Part shown: in pieces, positions 1 through 5,537 of the stretch
Position numbering within the stretch: position 1 is the first letter of the stretch
Layout: every line of letters starts with the position of its first letter
Assembly: GCA_900769525.1 (NCBI GenBank)
Contig: CAAGGY010000011.1
Coordinates: 1 to 7,164 of the forward strand
Length of the DNA: 7,164 nucleotides
DNA from: an uncultured Alistipes sp.
GTDB lineage: Bacteria > Bacteroidota > Bacteroidia > Bacteroidales > Rikenellaceae
Reading direction: 5' to 3'
Made by a program: the position numbers and the translations under genes
Notes under the pieces: model-generated
Seen by the model: only the letters and a program-made list of their open reading frames with translations
The model's database searches: none
Told to the model about the DNA's origin: nothing

Positions 1-394
1 CGAGGAGCGCAAGATTAACATCAAGGGCGCATCGGTTATCGTTGCAGGTGGCTACGGCGTAGGCTCAAAGGAGGGCTTCAAGCTTGTTCACGAGCTTGCC
101 GACGTTCTTGGTGGTGAGGTAGGTGCTTCACGTGCTGCTGTTGACGCTGGCTTTACAGAGCATGAGCGACAGATTGGCCAGACAGGTGTCACTGTACGCC
201 CTAAGCTCTACATCGCTTGCGGTATCTCTGGTCAGATTCAGCACACAGCGGGTATGGATGGCTCGGCAATGATCGTGTCGATTAACACCGATCCTGAGGC
301 TCCTATCAACAAGATTGCAGACTACGCAATCACAGGTAGTGTCGAGGAGGTTATCCCTAAGATGATTAAGTATTACAAACAGAACTCAAAGTAA
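1..394 (+). CDS. etfA: Electron transfer flavoprotein alpha subunit, C-terminal part (5' truncated by window edge)
   Basis: EtfA binds FAD in its C-terminal domain and, with EtfB, carries electrons to or from acyl-CoA dehydrogenases in the cytoplasm. The reading frame is open from base 2 to the TAA at 392-394, giving 130 residues that correspond to the FAD-binding domain. It shows the family's ASRAAVDAGF and RQIGQTG segments. The EtfA signature follows, encoded at 206-286, with LYIACGISGQIQH then AGM and a closing SIN. The end, YKQNSK, is a normal family C-terminus, so only the 5' part is missing. The acyl-CoA dehydrogenase starts 8 bases after the stop on the same strand, so the two are almost certainly co-transcribed and likely redox partners. 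EtfB is expected just upstream, outside the window. Whether this ETF is bifurcating cannot be judged from this part. Confidence 0.95.
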   Translation, partial: EERKINIKGASVIVAGGYGVGSKEGFKLVHELADVLGGEVGASRAAVDAGFTEHERQIGQTGVTVRPKLYIACGISGQIQHTAGMDGSAMIVSINTDPEAPINKIADYAITGSVEEVIPKMIKYYKQNSK

Positions 395-402
395 GATAAG
401 CA

Positions 403-2115
403 ATGGCTAATTTCTATACTGATAATAAGGATTTGCAGTACCACCTCTCTCATCCATTGATGAAGAGAATTATAGAGCTTAAGGAGCGTAACTTTGCTGA
501 TGCAAAGCTCTACGACTACGCACCTCAGGACTGCGAGGATGCTCTCGACTCATATAAGCGTGTGCTCGACATCGTTGGCGAGGTGTGTGGCGAGGTTATC
601 GCCCCAAATGCTGAGGGTGTTGACCACGAGGGTCCACGTGTTGTAAACGACCACGTGGAGTATGCTTCGGGTACTGTTCGCAATATGGAGGCATTGAACG
701 AGGCGGGCCTTGGTGGTATGACACTTCCACGCAAGTACGACGGCTTGAATATGCCTGTAACATGCTTTGCCATGGCTAATGAGATGGTTGCACGTGCAGA
801 CACAAGCTTCGAGAACATCTGGGGCTTGCAGGACTGCGCCGAGACAATCAACGAGTTTGCTACCGACGATATCAAGGAGCGCTTCTTGCCACGTGTATCT
901 GCTGGCGAGACCTGCGCAATGGACCTCACCGAGCCAGATGCAGGCTCTGATCTTGGTGCTGTGATGCTCAAGGCTACATGGGATGAGGCAGCTGACGTAT
1001 GGCGCCTCAACGGCTGTAAGCGCTTCATTACCAATGGTGATGGCGACATCTCATTGGTGCTTGCACGTACTGAGGAGGGCACTAAGGATGCTCGTGGTTT
1101 GTCAATGCTCATCTACGACAAGCGTGATGGAGGTGTGAAGGTGCGCCGCATCGAGAATAAGCTCGGTATCAAGGGCTCACCTACCTGCGAGCTTGTGTTC
1201 AACAATGCCCCTGCAGTGCTTGTTGGCGACCGCAAGATGGGTCTTATCAAGTACGTTATGTCGTTGATGAACGCAGCACGTTTGGGTATTGCCGCGCAGT
1301 CAACAGGTTTGAGCGAGGCTGCCTACCGTGAGGCATTGAAGTATGCACAGGAGCGTGAGCAGTTTGGCAAGCCTATCATCAAGTTTGCAGCAGTAGCTGA
1401 GATGCTCAAGAATATGAAGGCTAAGACTCTTGCTTCACGTGCATTGCTCTATGAGACAGCTCGTTTCGTGGATATCTACAAGCAGCTCAACCACATCTCT
1501 CACGACCGCTCACTCGAGTCTGAGGAGCGTGCAGAGATGAAGTTCTTCAACCGCCTTGCTGACGGCTTCACTCCAATTGCTAAGATGTTTGCTTCGGAGT
1601 ATGCCAACGAGGTTGCCTACGACTCAATCCAGATTCACGGTGGTTCAGGCTACATGAAGGACTACGCTTGCGAGCGCCTCTACCGTGATGCCCGCATTCT
1701 GAACATCTACGAGGGTACAACACAGCTTCAGGTTGTTGCAGCCATCAACCACGTGACTAAGGGCACCTACCTCGAGCAGATTATGCGCTACGAGGAGGAG
1801 CCACGCTCAGAGGCCACACAGGCTATGGCCGAGCAGCTTAAGGAGTGGAGAGCTACATACGAGGCAGTTGTCGCACGTGTCGAGGCTATCGACAAGGAGG
1901 CTACTGGCTACAAGGATTTCCACGCACGACGTCTTGTTGAGATTGCAGGCTACATCATCCTCTCACACCTCTTGCTACGTCAGGCTTCAGAGTGCGAGGC
2001 TGACTACTTGAACCCAGCCAAGGTATTCGTGAAGTATGCAGCTAAGAAGATTGCCGAGGCAGCAGCCTACATCAACGCTTCAGAGGCTTCAGACGTCGAG
2101 CTATTCAAGGCGTAA
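403..2115 (+). CDS. Acyl-CoA dehydrogenase, long (570-residue) form
   Basis: This is an FAD-dependent flavoprotein interconverting an acyl-CoA and its trans-2-enoyl-CoA, with ETF as electron partner. Signature 1 is LTEPDAGSD at 175-183. The conserved REQFGKP is at 318-324. Signature 2 spans 410-429 (Q-I-H-G-G-S-G-Y at its start, R-D at its end). The catalytic base is most likely Glu437 in IYEGTTQLQ, as in short- and medium-chain dehydrogenases. The usual family length is about 380 residues. The extra length here is an N-terminal extension of some 50 residues (MANFYTDNKDLQYHLSHP) and a helical C-terminal part after about 450, as in other long bacterial acyl-CoA dehydrogenases. The ATG lies 8 bases after etfA; no clear Shine-Dalgarno is present, as is usual in Bacteroidetes. 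A butyryl-CoA or other short-chain role is plausible from the ETF neighbour, but the substrate is not proven. Confidence 0.95.
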   Translation: MANFYTDNKDLQYHLSHPLMKRIIELKERNFADAKLYDYAPQDCEDALDSYKRVLDIVGEVCGEVIAPNAEGVDHEGPRVVNDHVEYASGTVRNMEALNEAGLGGMTLPRKYDGLNMPVTCFAMANEMVARADTSFENIWGLQDCAETINEFATDDIKERFLPRVSAGETCAMDLTEPDAGSDLGAVMLKATWDEAADVWRLNGCKRFITNGDGDISLVLARTEEGTKDARGLSMLIYDKRDGGVKVRRIENKLGIKGSPTCELVFNNAPAVLVGDRKMGLIKYVMSLMNAARLGIAAQSTGLSEAAYREALKYAQEREQFGKPIIKFAAVAEMLKNMKAKTLASRALLYETARFVDIYKQLNHISHDRSLESEERAEMKFFNRLADGFTPIAKMFASEYANEVAYDSIQIHGGSGYMKDYACERLYRDARILNIYEGTTQLQVVAAINHVTKGTYLEQIMRYEEEPRSEATQAMAEQLKEWRATYEAVVARVEAIDKEATGYKDFHARRLVEIAGYIILSHLLLRQASECEADYLNPAKVFVKYAAKKIAEAAAYINASEASDVELFKA

Positions 2116-2135
2116 AGCTTGATGCATAATAGCAA

Positions 2136-2164
2136 TAAAGCCACCTCGCAACGAGGTGGCTTTA
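2136..2164. terminator. Bidirectional intrinsic terminator between convergent genes
   Basis: A perfect 13-bp stem (2136-2148 with 2152-2164) closes on a 3-base CAA loop, with a GC-rich core GCCACCTCG/CGAGGTGGC. On the + strand the stem ends in TTTA and is followed by CTCTTTTAT; on the - strand it ends in TTTA and continues TTGCTATTAT. It lies 20 bases after the dehydrogenase stop and 22 bases beyond the CoA-transferase stop, so it can end both convergent transcripts. Confidence 0.9.
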
Positions 2165-2186
2165 CTCTTTTATGCCAAAGGCTCAA

Positions 2187-3482
2187 TTAGATCTTGCAGC
2201 GCAAGAAGCCAATACCGAAGCGCTCAACTGCTGCACGCTCCAAATCCTCACGAACTGATGGATCAGCAACAGAGATAAGCAACTTAGCACGCTGTGCCAA
2301 AGACTTGTTACGCAAGTAGACGATACCGTGCTCGGTAGCGATATACTGAGCCTGGAAACGTGTGGTAACAACACCGGCACCCTTAGTCAACGTAGGCACA
2401 ATCTTCGACTGGCCCTTCGAGGTGATTGAAGGCAAGGCGATGAAGCACTTACCACCCTCCGACAAGGCACCACCATACATAAAGTCGTGCTGGCCACCTA
2501 CGCCTGAGAAGATGCGCTCACCGATACTATCGGCACAAATCTGACCTGTGAGGTCGACCTCGATAGCTGAGTTCACGGCCATAACCTTAGGATTCTGGCG
2601 AATATTCTGCGGGTCGTTAGTCCAAGCAACATCACGAATGACAACATCACGGTTGCCATCGAGGTAGTCGTACAAGCGCTGGCTACCCAAGCACAAGCAA
2701 GCCACAGACTGACCAGGATAGATCTTCTTCAACGAGTTATCGATGATACCCTTCTGGATAAGAGGCACAACGCCATCGGTCATAGCCTCAGTGTGGAGGC
2801 CGAGGTGCTTGTGGCCCTGCAGAGCGTCGAGCACAGCGTTAGGAATACCACCTACGCCAATCTGCAATGTTGCGCCATCAGGAATCTCCTGAGCGATATA
2901 GTTACCAATAGCACGCTCAACGTCGTTAGGGATAACCGTAGGGACCTCAACAAGAGGCTCATCACCACGCACCATAGCAGCAATCTTAGAGACGTGAATC
3001 ACAGGATCACCAAACGTACGTGGCATATACTTATTTACCTGAGCAATAATAGTCTTCGAGCACTCCACAGCCGAGAATGCCAAGTCGGCAGAGACACCAT
3101 AAGAGCAGTAGCCCTCCTCATCTGGCTCAGAGACATTAAGCAATGTCACGTCCAAAGGAATCTGTCCCGAACGGAAGAGGAAAGGAATCTCACCCAAGAA
3201 GGCTGGGATAGTCTGGGCAACACCCTCGTTAATAGCCTTGCGGATGTTGTTTGCCACGAAGAAGCTGAGTGGCTCGAATGAGTCACGAAGCTCAGCCTTA
3301 GCATATGGAGCATCGACACGGCCAATAGCAAAGGCGGTGTAGACCTTCACATCACGAAGCTCTGGGGCACGGTCGGCCATAGCCTGCACCAATACCTCAG
3401 GCACAGATGTAGAGCCCTGAATATATACCGAGTCACCCGATTTGATAAGTTTTACGGCCTCAGCCGCACTAACTAAATTCAT
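2187..3482 (-). CDS. Acetyl-CoA hydrolase/transferase family CoA-transferase (4-hydroxybutyrate / butyryl-CoA:acetate type)
   Basis: This cytoplasmic enzyme of 431 residues moves CoA between an acyl-CoA and a carboxylate, typically acetate. Its length is normal for the 4-hydroxybutyrate and butyryl-CoA:acetate CoA-transferases. The N-terminal half carries the family's QVNKYMPRTFGDPVIHVS stretch. The CoA-site loop GVGGIPNAV is at 209-217. Glu232 in LHTEAMTDG is the expected glutamate that forms the glutamyl-CoA thioester; its place is close to Glu238 of clostridial 4-hydroxybutyrate CoA-transferase. The second glycine loop SGVGGQHDF is at 326-334. The gene converges with the dehydrogenase and lies 121 bases downstream of the aminotransferase on the same strand, behind a terminator-like hairpin. 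It could finish butyrate formation or release arylacetates from their CoA esters. The sequence does not decide between these, nor fully exclude a succinyl/acetate-type activity. Confidence 0.9.
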   Translation of the reverse strand: MNLVSAAEAVKLIKSGDSVYIQGSTSVPEVLVQAMADRAPELRDVKVYTAFAIGRVDAPYAKAELRDSFEPLSFFVANNIRKAINEGVAQTIPAFLGEIPFLFRSGQIPLDVTLLNVSEPDEEGYCSYGVSADLAFSAVECSKTIIAQVNKYMPRTFGDPVIHVSKIAAMVRGDEPLVEVPTVIPNDVERAIGNYIAQEIPDGATLQIGVGGIPNAVLDALQGHKHLGLHTEAMTDGVVPLIQKGIIDNSLKKIYPGQSVACLCLGSQRLYDYLDGNRDVVIRDVAWTNDPQNIRQNPKVMAVNSAIEVDLTGQICADSIGERIFSGVGGQHDFMYGGALSEGGKCFIALPSITSKGQSKIVPTLTKGAGVVTTRFQAQYIATEHGIVYLRNKSLAQRAKLLISVADPSVREDLERAAVERFGIGFLRCKI

Positions 3483-3498
3483 ATAGACACTATTTTTT

Positions 3499-3528
3499 AA
3501 AAAGGGCTGTCCTTAAGTCGGGCAGCCC
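3499..3528 (-). terminator. Intrinsic terminator hairpin after the aminotransferase, close to the CoA-transferase start
   Basis: Read on the - strand, GGGCTGCCC (3528-3520), a 7-base loop and GGACAGCCC (3512-3504) form a 9-position stem with one A-C mismatch, followed at once by TTTTT and then AAAAAATAG. This fits an intrinsic terminator for the iorA-iorB-aminotransferase transcript. On the + strand the mismatch becomes a G-U pair, but no + strand gene precedes it. It ends 21 bases before the CoA-transferase ATG, so it could also act as an attenuator in that gene's leader. Confidence 0.7.
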
Positions 3529-3566
3529 CAATTTATTTAATCAGATTTATTCCACGAGAGATTGTA

Positions 3567-3595
3567 TAATTGGAGCTAATTAAGTAGCCCAATTA
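3567..3595. other. Bulged inverted repeat (stem-loop or operator-like palindrome)
   Basis: The arms TAATTGG-GCTA and TAGC-CCAATTA pair over 11 positions with a single bulged base (A3574 on the + strand) and a 6-base loop ATTAAG. It begins 8 bases beyond the aminotransferase stop. No T-run follows it on the - strand, so it is not a typical terminator. It could protect an mRNA 3' end or be a protein-binding palindrome for control of the CoA-transferase. The structure is seen directly; its function is unknown. Confidence 0.5.
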
Positions 3596-3603
3596 GACTA
3601 TCT

Positions 3604-4920
3604 CTAATAGTCCTGGCTGAACATACGAAGACGCTTATCGAGCTCGTCGTACTGATAGTCAGAAATCATCGACACGCAACCACGCAAGCCCTCACGAGAG
3701 CTACCTGTAGGAGCGAGGGTGATAGCCGAGATACCGTAGTAGATAAGCTTGTTGATAAGCTGCTCGCCTGTCATATCCTTATAGCCGAATGTGAAGAAGA
3801 AGCCATCGCTAACCTCCTGCTCACAATCCTTGTCGTAGACAATGTGGAAGCCATTCTTGACCATAATCTCCTTCACACGCTGAGCACGACGTGCATACTC
3901 ACGTGTGTGGCCCACGAAGTCGAGGCGACCGTCAGAGGCTGCACGGAACATAGCCGCAAGAGCATACTGTGCAGAGTGAGGAACACCCGATGACAATACG
4001 TAGAGGATGTTGAAGATAAAGTTGCGACGGAACTGACCATCGTTGCCATACTTCGTAGCAAGGGCATCGTAGCAACGCTCAGCAAGTGCTGGGTTCATAG
4101 CCACGACAGCAATACGCTGGCCTGCATACGAGAACATCTTTGAACCTGACAAGAGGTGCAAGCAGTTGTTAGTATAGCGGGCTACAGATGGCTGGTAAGG
4201 TGCCTCGAATGGCTTCGAACGATCCTCACGGAAGTCCATATTGAGGTATGCCAAGTCCTCGACAACGACAACATCGTACTTTGTAGCCATACGGCCAATA
4301 ATCTCCAACTCCTCCTCGTTGAGGCACATCCACGTTGGGTTGTTAGGGTTAGAGTAGATCATACCGCTGATGCGACCTGACGAGAGCACCTCCTCGAGCT
4401 TCTCCTCGAGCTTCTTGCCACGATAGTCGATAACGTCGAACGACTCAAAGCGAATGCCCTGAACCTTACACTGCGCCTTCTGCACAGGGAAGCCTGGATC
4501 GATGAAGAGGATAGTGTCGCGGTCCTCACGCATCTGTGAGAGTGCCATAAAGGTTGCAAATGCGCCCTGCATAGAGCCCACAGTAGGCACGATGCAGACT
4601 GGAGGGATGTCGAGGTTGATGAATGCCTTGATGAAGCGTGATGCCTCCTTGGTCAATGGCTCGATACCTGTAATAAGAGGGTACTTAGAACCTACACCAG
4701 CGAGCAACGCCTCGTGCTCAGCCTCGATACCAATCATCTCGGCTGGCAAGCCTGGCTCACCAATCTCCATGCGGATATACTCGACGCCCATCTTGGCCTC
4801 GATATCCTTAACGACACTTACAAACTGGCGGATAGACGCAGCACCAAGCTCCTTGGCGTTGCGAAGGCCATTGGCGATACAGATGTTATCGACCGTCTGC
4901 TTATCTAATGGTCTATCCAT
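3604..4920 (-). CDS. Class I/II PLP-dependent aminotransferase, probably for aromatic amino acids
   Basis: This is a fold-type I aminotransferase of 438 residues. Numbered from the ATG at 4920, it has NPNNPT at 191-196, Asp222 and Tyr225 in EDLAY (contacts to the PLP ring), and the Schiff-base lysine Lys261 in SGSKMFSYAGQR. Arg269 is a likely phosphate contact. Arg409 and Arg413 near the end are candidates for binding the substrate carboxylate. ATGs at 4965 and 4944 lie in the same frame but inside iorB. The ATG at 4920 starts one base after the iorB stop and gives a natural N-terminus, so it is preferred. The tight coupling to iorB suggests it supplies 2-oxoacids to IorAB, for example phenylpyruvate, 4-hydroxyphenylpyruvate or indolepyruvate. 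That specificity comes from context, not from residues, and other amino acids remain possible. Confidence 0.9.
   Translation of the reverse strand: MDRPLDKQTVDNICIANGLRNAKELGAASIRQFVSVVKDIEAKMGVEYIRMEIGEPGLPAEMIGIEAEHEALLAGVGSKYPLITGIEPLTKEASRFIKAFINLDIPPVCIVPTVGSMQGAFATFMALSQMREDRDTILFIDPGFPVQKAQCKVQGIRFESFDVIDYRGKKLEEKLEEVLSSGRISGMIYSNPNNPTWMCLNEEELEIIGRMATKYDVVVVEDLAYLNMDFREDRSKPFEAPYQPSVARYTNNCLHLLSGSKMFSYAGQRIAVVAMNPALAERCYDALATKYGNDGQFRRNFIFNILYVLSSGVPHSAQYALAAMFRAASDGRLDFVGHTREYARRAQRVKEIMVKNGFHIVYDKDCEQEVSDGFFFTFGYKDMTGEQLINKLIYYGISAITLAPTGSSREGLRGCVSMISDYQYDELDKRLRMFSQDY
4390..4413 (-). repeat. 12-base tandem duplication inside the aminotransferase gene
   Basis: Two perfect head-to-tail copies of AAGCTCGAGGAG (- strand) encode KLEE-KLEE at residues 170-177, about 15 residues before the NPNNPT motif. 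The repeat keeps the frame and lies in a charged, probably surface helix, so it is likely harmless. It may be a recent slippage duplication or chance from a strongly biased codon choice for Leu and Glu. Confidence 0.6.
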
Positions 4921-4921
4921 A

Positions 4922-5503
4922 CTATTTTTTGATTGAGTTGTCATAACCTGCACGTACTGCAGCAAGGTTCTTCTCGATCACCTCCTCACCCTTGCGAGCG
5001 AAGATGCGACGGATACCTGCCTCAATCTTCTCAAACTCGATGTCGAGCATAGGGATAGCTGCACCGAGCAACACCATATTAGCTGCCTGAAGAGGTGCAC
5101 CAGCATCCTTAGCAAGCTGCTCAACGTTGAGAGATACGCAGTTAGGAAGCTCTGCAAGATGCTTGTTGAGCTCCTCCTCTGCGGGGTAGTTAGGAATATT
5201 GATAAAAGGAACGTTAGAGGTTACAACCCAACCATCCTTCTTCAAATACTGCAAATAGCGGAGTGCCTCCATAGGCTCGAGCGAGATGATGATATCGGCA
5301 CCACCCTTAGCGATAAGGTCAGAGGCGATAGGCTCGGTCGAGAGACGCAAGTTACTCTGAACATCACCACCACGCTGGCTCATACCGTGAACCTCTGCCT
5401 GCTTGATGTTCCAACCCTCGGCCATAGCAGCCTCGCCGATAACTGTTGCAATCGACAGAATACCCTGTCCGCCGACGCCTGCCAAAATAATATCTTTCTT
5501 CAT
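4922..5503 (-). CDS. iorB: Indolepyruvate:ferredoxin oxidoreductase, beta subunit
   Basis: This is the small subunit (193 residues) of the aryl-2-oxoacid:ferredoxin oxidoreductase, equivalent to the gamma domain of pyruvate:ferredoxin oxidoreductases. With IorA it converts an aryl-2-oxoacid plus CoA to the arylacyl-CoA, CO2 and reduced ferredoxin. The N-terminus carries the family glycine motif in ILAGVGGQGILS (GVGGQG at 9-14). EVHGMSQRGG follows at about 38-47, the hallmark that separates this domain from Rossmann enzymes. The length is normal. The only cysteine seen is in PNCVSLN, so the subunit carries no Fe-S cluster motif. It starts 34 bases after the iorA stop, and the aminotransferase starts one base after its own stop, giving a tight three-gene operon. 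The start is preceded by an A-rich stretch without a Shine-Dalgarno. Confidence 0.95.
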   Translation of the reverse strand: MKKDIILAGVGGQGILSIATVIGEAAMAEGWNIKQAEVHGMSQRGGDVQSNLRLSTEPIASDLIAKGGADIIISLEPMEALRYLQYLKKDGWVVTSNVPFINIPNYPAEEELNKHLAELPNCVSLNVEQLAKDAGAPLQAANMVLLGAAIPMLDIEFEKIEAGIRRIFARKGEEVIEKNLAAVRAGYDNSIKK

Positions 5504-5537
5504 AATTGTTTCGTTACTTTATTAGCATTTGTCTGCA

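Noticed and set aside
525..1112. A 195-codon open frame on the - strand inside the acyl-CoA dehydrogenase
   Set aside because: It lies fully antisense to a gene with complete family motifs. Its protein is Ser/Arg/Pro-rich with no recognisable motif, as expected for a shadow of biased codons.
2793..3281. A 162-codon open frame on the + strand inside the CoA-transferase
   Set aside because: It is antisense to a well-supported gene and has no family resemblance or start context of its own.
3542..3549. A TAAATCTG on the - strand resembling the Bacteroidetes -7 element TAnnTTTG for the CoA-transferase
   Set aside because: It has one mismatch, no TTTG-like -33 element at the right distance, and lies in an AT-rich gap where such matches are common.
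4502..4936. A 144-codon open frame on the + strand inside the aminotransferase
   Set aside because: It is a shadow of the real gene, has low-complexity Ser/Ile-rich content and no motif.
5504..5537. The iorA-iorB gap as a place for a lost ferredoxin domain or a small gene
   Set aside because: It is 34 AT-rich bases with no cysteine-rich coding remnant in any frame and no hairpin.
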